Source: Victivallales bacterium (GTDB lineage Bacteria > Verrucomicrobiota > Lentisphaeria > Oligosphaerales > Oligosphaeraceae). Taken from it: 64,000 bases of DNA. Location of the stretch: contig JAFXUD010000057.1 in NCBI GenBank assembly GCA_017535315.1, forward strand, positions 51,109 through 115,108, written 5' to 3'. The notes beneath the pieces were generated by a model. It did not search any database. It was given only the letters and a program-made list of their open reading frames with translations, and was not told the DNA's origin. Positions 24,959 to 33,418 of the stretch are shown piece after piece; position 1 is the first letter of the stretch; each line of letters starts with the position of its first letter. A program made the position numbers and the translations under genes.

Positions 24959-27799
24959 CTATTTCTCGTAAACCTCAATTTCGCTGATGCGGGTATTGGG
25001 ACCATTGGTTTTGGTGACGAACACCCGCACGTTTTTGACTGTCTGGGGTGGGAACTGGACGGTCTGGAACTCGCCTTGGGCGTTTTCGATTTTCTTGATG
25101 GTCTTCCATTCATCCCCGTCCAGTTTGATTTGCACCTCATAGTCGCAGAGGGTGTTTTCGTAAGGATACACCACGATTCTACCAGCCGTCACTGGTTTGT
25201 GGAAAACAAGAGCAATCCAGTCTGGCGTTTTGTCTGGAGTTGCATCCCAGAAGCACTGCGGGTCCAGGTCTGGGAAGGGGCGGCTGGTGATGCCGTCTGT
25301 GACATGCCAAAGGCAGGTGTCCTTGGCAAAACTGGACTGTCTGTGGTACTTGTTGGAGGAGGCCGTGACTTTCAGCACTTGGTTTTCATAACGCTGATAG
25401 GCCAGATTGCCAGGTTTTCTGCGCGATTCGTACTCGTCATCGATTTCCTTGACGATTTCCTTGACGGATTTCAGTTTGAAATCGCTGTTGTCGGTCGTGT
25501 AGATATGCGCCTCGAAGGAGGTGAAACTGTCCTGAATTTTGCCATTGCTGGCCGTGACAGTGCGTTTCTCGCTTAGAACCTGCCATTTGCCATCCTGGGG
25601 AACGGGAATATCCAGGGGTTTCTCCCCATAGGCAGCATAGACTGCAAGTATCCAGAAGGAGCCGTCATTTTCATTTTTGAAGGCCCTAAGTTTCAGTTCT
25701 GGTACTGGAGCGGTCAGTTCAATCGGCTGTTGAATGATGGCATGTTCGCCTACGATTTTCTGTTCTTTGGTTAGTTCTCGCATCCCTGTCAACAGTTCGG
25801 GATAGGGGACGCCGACACGGTTGTAGTGCATTATGCCAGTGCACCCCATCGCCAGTGCCAGGAAGTTTTGGTTACGGTACTCTTCGTATGACGGGATGCG
25901 TGTGTTCATGTTGCCCACGTCCCCGTAGTTGAAGCCCTGGTGGAGATAGACGATGTCCTGCGACTTCTCAAAGTTCACTTTCTCCCTGTTGTACTTCTCC
26001 AGGCAGGCAACTATTTTGGTAAAGTTCGCCATTGGATTGCCGACGCGCGGTGACGGATAGCAGTGGAAGCCGTTCAGTTCGCCTGAATCTGGGAAGGCCG
26101 TGACCCCCTGTGTACCAGATGAAATGACGACAGGATGCCATGGGTCGATTTTCGCAATGAGCTTTGCCACGCGGGTGGCGAACTCGCGTGACCATCCCAT
26201 GCAGTCGGGCTCATCCAGCCAGTAGTGGGCGAAGAGGTTGTCGTCTTTCATATAGTTAAGCGTACGCTTTGTGAAGAACTGCTCGGCGTAATCCGTCCAG
26301 CCCTCTTTCAGATATCTTGCCTTGAAACCGCTGGAGACAAGCCCGAATCCCATGGGGCTCATCGCCAGGTCGCAGGTGCTGCGGGGCATCGTGGCGACAT
26401 AGCCAGGCTGCTCGGCATGGGTGGAGTTCCAGCCTAGCAGCAGAAATCTCTTTTTGCCGTCGATATACCAGTTGCCGTCGTCCCCGCGGAACACCTCGTT
26501 TTTCCTATAGGGCAGTTTGCGTAGCGTCTCCGTTGCGTTTCCATGGGATTTGCCGTCTGCATCAATCAAAGATGCGAAGATAATAAGTTTGCCTTCTGGC
26601 AGTTCCTTGCAGGGGAATGTGAATGAGATGCTTTCGGCATTCGCAGATGAGGTTTTCTCGGCAAGAATCTTCCCGTCTTCAGTCTGCAGCCCTGCATGGA
26701 TCTTGAGGGTTTGACGCTCCTTCTCTGGCAGATGTACATTCGCGTCAAAGACCACGTTTTCCAGTTTTTGGGTGGCAAAAATGGCGTTTCTGTACGACGG
26801 GGAGCGAACTTTGATTGTGATGGGTTCATACTGGGCGACGAGTTTATCTTCCCTTTCACCGAGGACTCTGCCGCTGTCCATATCCCTGATTTGGGTGATT
26901 ATCCTGTAATTGCCGCTGGCACCGCCGTTCAGTATGGGGCTTTCGTATTTGACCGACTGGCCTTTTTCAACGTTGGGTAGAGGGTTTTCTGCGAAGGCGG
27001 TGATATCGTCGGGACCAATGAGGGTGCTTGTGACAATGACCTTTCTGTCGTCTCCCGTGTGGTTGACAATCTCACCGCAAACTGTGAAGGCATATTTCTT
27101 TTCTTTGAGTTGAAGCCGATAGGTTACGGGTGAGAGCTCCCAGGAATAGGGCTTCAGGTCGAAATCAGGCGCAGGAATCCTAAGGAAAGCACCTGCAACA
27201 TTGAAGGCACCGTTTTTGGCGATGCTTACCAGTTCAGTGGATTCGCGTGTGACATTTATGCTCCACTCGGATGCGCCGCCGTTCCTGAGTTCCAGAGACC
27301 TGTATGGGATTGCCGCCTCGCAACTCCAACTGTTCTCCTGCAGTTTCACCTTTGCCGTGAAGTGGCTTTCCCATTCCTTGTCCCCAAGAAAACCTCCTTG
27401 TTCGCACTTTCTGTCAAAAAGCACTCCGTTTCTGCCAACTGCAAAATGAAAGTAGGTGTCCTTGCCACCTGTTGGGTCAAGCATGATTTCCACGCACTCC
27501 TTGAAAAGTGCCTTGGGATTCAAATCCTTTGGGTCTTTTGGCGATGGGGTGTCCAGGCAACGGAAGGCGAAAACAGCGTGTGTCTCCGTGTAGGCTACTG
27601 CGAACTCTGTCTTCAATGCGGATCTTTCAGACATATTGTAGGTGTAGAACTCCTTGTAGAAAGGTGCATTCTGCCAACAGGCATCGTCAAGTTCCCCATC
27701 GATAACTGGCGGCAACAGAGCTTTGACGGGCTGGATGCCTGCAATCGCCAGTGCCAATGTCATAAATACAATGCTGAAAAGTAGTTTTGCCTTGTCCAT
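24959..27799 (-). CDS. Exported CBM9-like / TIM-barrel / discoidin-domain protein
   Basis: 946 residues from ATG 27799, giving MDKAKLLFSIVFMTLALAIA as an export signal. Residues about 30-215 look like a CBM9-type domain (PPVIDGELDDACW, ECVEIMLDPTGGKDTYFHF). Beta-sandwich modules follow to about 450. A TIM-barrel-like region contains LLGWNSTHAEQPG, FAHYWLDEPDCMGWSREF (a candidate catalytic Glu/Asp pair) and HPVVISSG. The last 140 residues resemble an F5/8 type C (discoidin) domain: ASSNKYH, DWIALVFHKPVTAGRIVVYP, VRVFVTKTNGPNTRISEIEVYE. Probably a surface or secreted glycan-active enzyme; the GH family is not assigned. Confidence 0.72.
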   Translation of the reverse strand: MDKAKLLFSIVFMTLALAIAGIQPVKALLPPVIDGELDDACWQNAPFYKEFYTYNMSERSALKTEFAVAYTETHAVFAFRCLDTPSPKDPKDLNPKALFKECVEIMLDPTGGKDTYFHFAVGRNGVLFDRKCEQGGFLGDKEWESHFTAKVKLQENSWSCEAAIPYRSLELRNGGASEWSINVTRESTELVSIAKNGAFNVAGAFLRIPAPDFDLKPYSWELSPVTYRLQLKEKKYAFTVCGEIVNHTGDDRKVIVTSTLIGPDDITAFAENPLPNVEKGQSVKYESPILNGGASGNYRIITQIRDMDSGRVLGEREDKLVAQYEPITIKVRSPSYRNAIFATQKLENVVFDANVHLPEKERQTLKIHAGLQTEDGKILAEKTSSANAESISFTFPCKELPEGKLIIFASLIDADGKSHGNATETLRKLPYRKNEVFRGDDGNWYIDGKKRFLLLGWNSTHAEQPGYVATMPRSTCDLAMSPMGFGLVSSGFKARYLKEGWTDYAEQFFTKRTLNYMKDDNLFAHYWLDEPDCMGWSREFATRVAKLIAKIDPWHPVVISSGTQGVTAFPDSGELNGFHCYPSPRVGNPMANFTKIVACLEKYNREKVNFEKSQDIVYLHQGFNYGDVGNMNTRIPSYEEYRNQNFLALAMGCTGIMHYNRVGVPYPELLTGMRELTKEQKIVGEHAIIQQPIELTAPVPELKLRAFKNENDGSFWILAVYAAYGEKPLDIPVPQDGKWQVLSEKRTVTASNGKIQDSFTSFEAHIYTTDNSDFKLKSVKEIVKEIDDEYESRRKPGNLAYQRYENQVLKVTASSNKYHRQSSFAKDTCLWHVTDGITSRPFPDLDPQCFWDATPDKTPDWIALVFHKPVTAGRIVVYPYENTLCDYEVQIKLDGDEWKTIKKIENAQGEFQTVQFPPQTVKNVRVFVTKTNGPNTRISEIEVYEK

Positions 27800-28010
27800 A
27801 TTCCAGAAATCCCGTTGACAATAGAGTTTTTTGCTTAATGATTTCTCATGACTTGAAATAAATATAGTCAAATCAAACCATTATACAAGGGGGATGGAGC
27901 AAAACTATTCGTGTCATCAGATTGTTTTGCGGAAATCATAAGTTAAAGTATATAGGTTGTTTTTAAAAAGCAAGGTGTAAGGGATATCTCACCCAACCCA
28001 AGACAATATC

Positions 28011-30206
28011 ATGATTCCAACCATCCTTCCAACGCCTGTCCAGGCGACATTTTCAGGCAGAACGCTTTCTTTCAGTGGGTTTTCCATCTCCAAAGAGTGT
28101 GCCATACCGCCATATGCCTTTGAGATGGGGGAACGGTTCTATGGGCGGCAGGGCAAAACGCCTCTTGTTTTTCGCGTTTTCTCCCATCCGAACAACCAAG
28201 CATATCGCCTGACCATCGCGCCTGACGCCATTATTGTCGAAGGAGCAGGGCCAGCGGCGTTCATCTACGCGACTGCCACGTTGCTTCAGATTGCAATTAT
28301 CCGCGATGATGCCATTTGCCTCCCCGAAGGGAGTGTTCTCGACTATCCTGAGTTTGCCGTCCGCAGCGTCAATTGGCTACTCTTCGTCGAATGTCGCAGT
28401 TGGAGCCAGGACGATGGCGATGGTCTCGACGCACTTTTCAAGCGTGTTGTCAGTGCCTTGGACACTCTTGCCTACTTCAAGCTCAACGGTGCCCTTATTG
28501 ATGGTTTCGGGTGGAATCCAGAACGATTCCTTGGTTATGCTGCGTTCATGCGCCGCCTTGCCGCCGAGGCCAGCAGACGCTTCATACACTTGGGATTTGG
28601 CGGCTATAACGCTGGCTACGGCGCGCAATGGCATGATTTCGACGGACCGAAGTTTCAGAACAAAACCCATTACCCCGACGGTGAGGTCTATCCCTGCATC
28701 TCGCCCGAGATGAAGTCTGACATCGGCGCGACGATGGGCACATGCCTGAGCAATCAGGCGCTTCGCAGACTCAAGTGCGAGAACATCAGGGAGTTCGTTC
28801 GTGCCGTCCAGCCTGGTCTGCTCTATATCCACGGATTGGACATCTCCAGCCGCGACGGCGCCAAGGGAGCCTGGGCAACGCGCTGCCCCGAGTGCCGCAA
28901 GCGCTGGCCCAATGACGAAAGCAATGCACCCGACGGCATGGCTGGCGCCTTTGCCGATTTCTATGACGAACTCTACGAGGCCATCGCCTCCGTCAAGGAT
29001 CAAGAGAGTGACTATGATGCCGCCCGTGATTGCGTGGTTGTCATGCCCAGTCCGAACTACAGCAGTTGTCGTGAGGACGATGCTGAATGGGCCTATCACA
29101 CGGAGTATTTCCACGTGCTTTCTGGCTGTCTGCGCAACCAGACTCTCCAGCCGATGCTGCGCGAACAGTTCATTGGTCATGACACGCAAAAACGCATTTC
29201 CGAGATGCGTGCCGCTATTGGAGAGAAGCAGGGGTTGTCCATCGTGCTTTTCTCCTCTGGCGACGGTTTCTACAACAGTCTGCCTTGTACCGCAGACCCA
29301 TCCTGCGCAAAATACTTCAGAGGGGCGAACACGGTCGTCACGGGCTTTGGCAATGCCTTCCAGGAGCCGCGCCAGGCAATGACGGCGGAATATTTGTGGA
29401 ACCCCATTGGTACACGGTTTCCCGTTGATTACCCCGAAGAAAGCTACGAGGCGTTTATGGCGTTCTACAGGAATGTCTGCCATGGACAGATTCTTCCTGA
29501 AGCGGTGTTCGGCAAGGAGGGACTCCTGCCGCTTGCCTGCCGCAAACTCTATGGAGACGAGGCGGGCGCGATGATTGAGCCATTCCTTCGTCCGCAAACC
29601 GTCACCGTGGGTAAAACCACGTTTGCCATTGCGCCGATTGCACCTGCGTGCAACCGTATGCTTCCAGGCACCCGTTTCTCCATCTATCATCGCTTCGGCA
29701 ATCGTATCCACTGGCACAAGGATTTAAACGATGAGTTGATTGAACGCGCCTGCGAGTGGACGGTCATTATGGAGCAGATTGTCGAGAAGACCGAACAGGC
29801 GGAGCTGGCCTACAAGGCAGCCGCCGACAAATGCCGTTCACCGCTCCCGCTCCAGCCCGACATGCGCTCTATTCACTTGAAACGTATGGCCGTCACTTTC
29901 AACCTGACCGTGAAGCTCGGTCGCCTTGTCATTCAATGGCTGCGCATCCTTCCAGACGCCTACGATGCCTATAAAGCAAAAAACTGCCCAGATGCGCTTC
30001 TTGAACGCATCGAGCAGCTTAAAAATGCCGTCACCGCCGCTGCGGCTCCGCTCAAGCAGCGGAAACTGAGCGTCATCGACCTGAACGGCGCTGACATCGG
30101 TCAGGCACTATTTGCCCTTGATTTCCTTCTCGATGAGGCAGAAAACATCTCGCATACCCTGCGCACAGGCGAGTTTCGCGATGCACACCTCACCGTTTGG
30201 TGGTAG
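28011..30206 (+). CDS. GH20-like (beta-N-acetylhexosaminidase-related) protein, cytoplasmic
   Basis: A 731-residue protein. The N-terminal 110 residues match the small alpha/beta domain that precedes GH20 catalytic barrels (QAYRLTIAPDAIIVEGAGPA, then AFIYATATLLQI), followed by YPEFAVRSVNWLLF where GH20 enzymes have the first barrel strand. The barrel region includes DTLAYFKLNGALIDGFGW, LYIHGLDISSRD and ATRCPECRKRWP. A typical GH20 Asp-Glu catalytic pair is not obvious, so activity may differ or be lost. There is no signal peptide. Residues after about 560 are helical. Divergent from the large exported gene upstream (24959-27799). Confidence 0.68.
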   Translation: MIPTILPTPVQATFSGRTLSFSGFSISKECAIPPYAFEMGERFYGRQGKTPLVFRVFSHPNNQAYRLTIAPDAIIVEGAGPAAFIYATATLLQIAIIRDDAICLPEGSVLDYPEFAVRSVNWLLFVECRSWSQDDGDGLDALFKRVVSALDTLAYFKLNGALIDGFGWNPERFLGYAAFMRRLAAEASRRFIHLGFGGYNAGYGAQWHDFDGPKFQNKTHYPDGEVYPCISPEMKSDIGATMGTCLSNQALRRLKCENIREFVRAVQPGLLYIHGLDISSRDGAKGAWATRCPECRKRWPNDESNAPDGMAGAFADFYDELYEAIASVKDQESDYDAARDCVVVMPSPNYSSCREDDAEWAYHTEYFHVLSGCLRNQTLQPMLREQFIGHDTQKRISEMRAAIGEKQGLSIVLFSSGDGFYNSLPCTADPSCAKYFRGANTVVTGFGNAFQEPRQAMTAEYLWNPIGTRFPVDYPEESYEAFMAFYRNVCHGQILPEAVFGKEGLLPLACRKLYGDEAGAMIEPFLRPQTVTVGKTTFAIAPIAPACNRMLPGTRFSIYHRFGNRIHWHKDLNDELIERACEWTVIMEQIVEKTEQAELAYKAAADKCRSPLPLQPDMRSIHLKRMAVTFNLTVKLGRLVIQWLRILPDAYDAYKAKNCPDALLERIEQLKNAVTAAAAPLKQRKLSVIDLNGADIGQALFALDFLLDEAENISHTLRTGEFRDAHLTVWW

Positions 30207-30216
30207 GGAAATTAGT

Positions 30217-30473
30217 TTTGAAATGGGAATTATATACTTGAGTTTCCTGATGACATTATCCTTCATTGGTCGATGGCCTGGATGCGCCTTGCCGCTTCGC
30301 TGCGCTACGCGGCAAGGCGCACGGGGACTGGGGTGGGCATCTGACCGTGGGTTTCGCTTCGCCGCTGTCGCGGCTTCGCTCTACCCACGGCTATGCTCTT
30401 GCCGCCGCTTACGCGGCTCTTCTCTGTGGGCGAAGTCCAATCGGCAACAAAAGTATATAATTCCCTTTGAAAT
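30217..30473. mobile_element. MITE-like element, copy 4 (8-bp target duplication)
   Basis: The element at 30225-30465 has perfect 15-bp inverted ends GGGAATTATATACTT / AAGTATATAATTCCC and is bracketed by the exact octamer TTTGAAAT (30217-30224 and 30466-30473). The core is CTTGCCGCTTCGCTGCGCTA, then ACCGTGGGTTTCGCTTCGCC and GCGGCTTCGCTCTACCCACG. It lies between two convergent genes and ends 5 bp from the stop of the FAD oxidoreductase gene. Its target reads GTTTTGAAATTACCTC, the arm of the trp palindrome. Confidence 0.9.
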
Positions 30474-30477
30474 TACC

Positions 30478-31902
30478 TCAGTTGGCTCTATCTTGGGCGA
30501 GGATGGCCTGTAGCTTCGACACGTCTAACTTGCGGGGCGTGACATTGTCCTTGAGGGAGAGCGCGGCGGCAGTGCCAGCGGCCTGTCCCATGTTCAGGCA
30601 GGTCAGGATGAGACGCGAGGCGGCCTGTGCCATGAACTCGCTGGAGAGGCAGCGGCCAGCGGCGATGAGGTTGTCCAGCTTGACGGGGATGAGCGTACGG
30701 TAGGGAATATCGCACGGATTCTTGCGGAATTGCCGTGCATCGCCTTTGCGCCCCCAGCCGTCCGTCATGTTCTCATAACCGCCTGGAGGCGGCCAGGAGC
30801 CCTTGCCGCCGTGGCTGGAGACGTAGCAGACCTTGCCGTCGATAATCTCCTCCGCCCATTTGATGTTGCCTGGGCCGTCGGGGTTGTGCAAATCATAGTG
30901 GTGGTTGGTCTGGGCGATGGCGTCCGAAAAGCGTTCACCACGTGCGAAGTCCAGGGTCTTCAGTACATATTCGCCGACAATGCGTCTGCTTTCTCTCACG
31001 CCTAGAAGCAGCCCCGTGTCAATCAGATAGCTATCCTGGAAGCCAGGAATATTGCGTTTGATGAACTTGGAAAGGATGTCGGCCTGCTCGCGACCTTCGA
31101 TGTACATGCGCGTCAAATCCTTTGCGGAGAGCGGGTTGCAGTTACGCGAGTGGGCGATGCAGAAGCTGAGTTCGTCCTTGCCGCAGTGCTGCGGGCGGCC
31201 AGGCAGGTGCGTCACCCAGTTCAGGTGATTTTCAATCATATAGGGCATCTCGCCGTTATCGACGGAGCGCTGGATGAGGTCAATCCACTGCGGGTCCTTG
31301 GCCTTGAGCTCGGAGTTGAGGTAGGCGTCCCAATCCACGCCGCCGAGGCGGAATTCAAGCGAGCAGGCCTGGTGTTTGCCATCTGTGGAGCGTCCTGAAA
31401 AGCATTCTGCACCTGCGAAGTAGGCCACATCCGCATCGCCTGTGGCATCGATGACTCTGTCTGCCAAAATGGCCTGGCGCCCCGACTTACTCTCGATGAT
31501 GACGCCTTTGATGGTGTCGTTCTCCACAATCGCATCCACGGCGAAGGAGACGAACAGCACGTCGCAGCCAGCCTCTTTGACCATGCGGTCGAGGATGAGC
31601 TTGTGCTTTTCTGGGTCGGTGTTCCTGTGCCAGTGGCCCTGGCAGGCATCGAGACGCTCCAGCATCTCCTTACCGATGCCAATCGCCTGGTCCAGCGGGA
31701 TGTTGACGAGACCAACGGTTGTGAGACCGCCCAGCGCGGAGGTCTGCTCAACGATCAGGGTCTTGCAGCCTTTGCGAGCCGCCGCAACACCCGCGCCGAA
31801 GCCCGCGATGCCGCCCCCGACGACCAGCACATCGTACTTGCCCGCTATCTTCAGCTCTTTCGCTGATTCCGTGACGATACCATTTCCAATCGTGTAGCTC
31901 AT
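30478..31902 (-). CDS. FAD-dependent oxidoreductase (FAD_oxidored family)
   Basis: A 474-residue flavoprotein. The dinucleotide-binding motif is YDVLVVGGGIAGFGAGVAAA (about 23-42), followed by TLIVEQTSALGGLTTVGLV. RVIDATGDADVAYFAGAE is the usual second FAD block. The C-terminal NLIAAGRCLSSEFMAQAASRL and MGQAAGTAAAL close the FAD site. The family includes reductases and dehydrogenases found beside glycan genes; the substrate is unknown. A small ferredoxin is encoded just upstream on the same strand and is a plausible electron partner. AGGAG lies 7 bases before the start, immediately next to a TTAGTGG repeat. Confidence 0.85.
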   Translation of the reverse strand: MSYTIGNGIVTESAKELKIAGKYDVLVVGGGIAGFGAGVAAARKGCKTLIVEQTSALGGLTTVGLVNIPLDQAIGIGKEMLERLDACQGHWHRNTDPEKHKLILDRMVKEAGCDVLFVSFAVDAIVENDTIKGVIIESKSGRQAILADRVIDATGDADVAYFAGAECFSGRSTDGKHQACSLEFRLGGVDWDAYLNSELKAKDPQWIDLIQRSVDNGEMPYMIENHLNWVTHLPGRPQHCGKDELSFCIAHSRNCNPLSAKDLTRMYIEGREQADILSKFIKRNIPGFQDSYLIDTGLLLGVRESRRIVGEYVLKTLDFARGERFSDAIAQTNHHYDLHNPDGPGNIKWAEEIIDGKVCYVSSHGGKGSWPPPGGYENMTDGWGRKGDARQFRKNPCDIPYRTLIPVKLDNLIAAGRCLSSEFMAQAASRLILTCLNMGQAAGTAAALSLKDNVTPRKLDVSKLQAILAQDRAN

Positions 31903-31914
31903 CTTGTACTCCTG

Positions 31915-31993
31915 GTTAGTGGTTAGTGGTTACGAGCGACGGGGGGCTTCGAGCCCCCCGAACCCCCGCGTTAGTGGTTAGTGGCTAGTTTTT
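31915..31993. repeat. TTAGTGG repeats flanking a GGGGGGC hairpin
   Basis: TTAGTGGTTAGTGGTTA, then a GC hairpin GGGGGGCTTCGAGCCCCCC, then TTAGTGGTTAGTGGCTAG. The right-hand units encode the last five residues (LATNH) and stop of the ferredoxin gene. Same heptamer family as 14552-14742 and 56834-56918. Confidence 0.8.
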
Positions 31994-32192
31994 GAAACTC
32001 TTCTTCTGTTATTTCGCGGATGGCCTCGGAGGCGCAGTTGTTGTAGCACGTTCCGCAGCCGATGCATTTCTGCTGGTTGATGACCGCGCCCTCCAAACCA
32101 AAGGTTATAGCTTCGACAGGGCATAGAGGACGGCAGGAGTCGCATCCTGTGCATCCGCGGTCGATGATATAATGGCGACGTGGCTTTGTCAT
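31971..32192 (-). CDS. Small 2[4Fe-4S] ferredoxin
   Basis: A 73-residue ferredoxin with two cluster motifs, CTGCDSCRPLCPVEAI and CIGCGTCYNNCASEAI, each CxxCxxxC. The start at 32192 has GGAG 9 bases upstream; longer frames add an unrelated leader. It is 68 bp upstream of the FAD oxidoreductase gene on the same strand and may be its electron carrier. The last residues LATNH come from the heptamer repeat, so the natural C-terminus has been replaced or extended by repeat DNA. Confidence 0.9.
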   Translation of the reverse strand: MTKPRRHYIIDRGCTGCDSCRPLCPVEAITFGLEGAVINQQKCIGCGTCYNNCASEAIREITEEEFQKLATNH

Positions 32193-32220
32193 GGTTTTTG
32201 CTCCGTTGGGGGGATTTTCT

Positions 32221-32256
32221 CTAGAAGCTCTAGAACCTCTAGAACCTCTAGAATAC
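32221..32256. repeat. CTCTAGAAC 9-bp tandem repeat
   Basis: About four tandem copies of CTCTAGAAC/CTCTAGAAG upstream of the ferredoxin gene, near the divergent AraC regulator. Because TCTAGA is palindromic it could also form small hairpins. Confidence 0.8.
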
Positions 32257-32350
32257 TCTTTAATATACCACTCAAATAAAAGAAGTCGCTTGCCTTGAAT
32301 TATGTTTTTATTGATGTAGATTATTGAAAAGCGAGATAAAGAGGTAATTA

Positions 32351-33136
32351 ATGCAATTTTCACTAGAACAGGTGCTACTGGATTTCGAGGGGGCGTTTGA
32401 CTGTCGTATCACGCTCCATGACCCGATGCATCTGCTGGGAGGCAACAAGGAACTCTGCAAGCTTGGGGAGTGCAGGATGTCGCATCGAAAGACTTTTCCC
32501 ACGATGTGCGGGCAGGAGGAGCGTGAGTACTGTGTGGAACATTGCATGTTCCAGTTCAATCAATGGGTGGAACGGACGCACCATTCGCTCTACATTATGC
32601 ACTGCCGCAACGGCTTCTGGCAATTGGCAGTGCCTATTTACCGCAACAACATCCACGTTCTCAATATGTTCGCGGGGGTGTGGCGGCGCTTTGACGACAA
32701 GGCGAAAATCCGTCGCATCGCACGAATGCTTCCTGTTTTCGCCGAAGGCCTCATTCATATGCTGGAAAGTGACGTTGCGCAGAATAATCAACCAACGAAC
32801 ACAATGGCAACGCGCATTCAAGCGTTTATAGGTAACAACTACAATCGTCTGCTGGAGACCAGGGACTTGGCGCATCACCTAGCACTCTCTGTTTCCAGAA
32901 CTTGTGCGGTTGTGCAGGAGGTTTGCCATTCCAGCTTTAAGCGCTTGCTCAATCTGGAGCGCATACGTCACGCTAAGCTTTACCTTGAGCAAACTGACCT
33001 GCGGATAAAGGAGATAGCACTCCTCTGCGGCTTTGCGTCGTCCGAACACTTTGTTCGGACGTTTCAACAATATGAGAGATGTCCGCCTGGAAGATGGCGA
33101 AACAACAAGGAGAACACATGGAACAAGTTGAACTAG
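32351..33136 (+). CDS. AraC family transcriptional regulator with Cys-rich sensory domain
   Basis: A 261-residue regulator. Residues about 155-255 are the AraC DNA-binding region: first helix-turn-helix LETRDLAHHLALSVSRTCAVVQ, second DLRIKEIALLCGFASSEHFVRTFQQY. The N-terminal 140 residues carry several cysteines (CRMSHRKTFPTMCGQEEREYC, then EHCMF) and resemble PocR-type ligand or metal-sensing domains, though this is tentative. GAGGTAATT precedes the start. The DUF1805 gene begins inside its last 19 bp, followed by a NamZ-like gene, so it probably controls cell-wall or glycan recycling genes and perhaps the divergent ferredoxin/FAD pair. Confidence 0.85.
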   Translation: MQFSLEQVLLDFEGAFDCRITLHDPMHLLGGNKELCKLGECRMSHRKTFPTMCGQEEREYCVEHCMFQFNQWVERTHHSLYIMHCRNGFWQLAVPIYRNNIHVLNMFAGVWRRFDDKAKIRRIARMLPVFAEGLIHMLESDVAQNNQPTNTMATRIQAFIGNNYNRLLETRDLAHHLALSVSRTCAVVQEVCHSSFKRLLNLERIRHAKLYLEQTDLRIKEIALLCGFASSEHFVRTFQQYERCPPGRWRNNKENTWNKLN

Positions 33137-33402
33137 ATGGCAAGACACTTCGTGCGGACAAGATACCGCTCAGCACCAGTGCGATTTTGGTGATTCAGGC
33201 GGCGAAGGGGATTTTGGGATGCGGATATCTTTCTGTTGAGACGGCAGATAAGCTGGGGCATGCCTTGGCAGTGGTCACGGGGGTGGCAACGTATGACGAC
33301 ATGCTGGCTGCCAAGGTAGTCAGGCTGTCAGCCGCCGCCACTGCACTCGGCGTGCAGGTCGGCATGACAGGGGCCGATGCACTCCGCATGATGAACGCAT
33401 AA
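33118..33402 (+). CDS. DUF1805 (YunC-like) small protein
   Basis: A 94-residue protein of the DUF1805/YunC family. Typical features are ILVIQAAKGILGCGYLSVETADKLG-type sequence (split here as AAKGILGCGYLS and AVVTGVATYDDMLAAKVV) and the ending GMTGADALRMM. AAGGAG lies 6 bases before the chosen ATG, and the first 19 bp overlap the AraC gene, implying translational coupling. The biochemical role of the family is not established. Confidence 0.82.
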   Translation: MEQVELDGKTLRADKIPLSTSAILVIQAAKGILGCGYLSVETADKLGHALAVVTGVATYDDMLAAKVVRLSAAATALGVQVGMTGADALRMMNA

Positions 33403-33418
33403 ACAAAGAGGTATTTCT

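Noticed and set aside
28377..29717. 446-codon open frame antisense to the GH20-like gene
   Set aside because: It is a GC-bias shadow: the sense frame has clear domain features and this one has no recognisable motif.
30112..30513. Arg/Cys-rich frames reading through MITE-like copies 4 and 5 (RFAAVAASLYPRL type)
   Set aside because: Similar peptides at both loci come from the shared repeat core, not from a conserved gene. They have no ribosome site and are interrupted by an insertion in copy 5.
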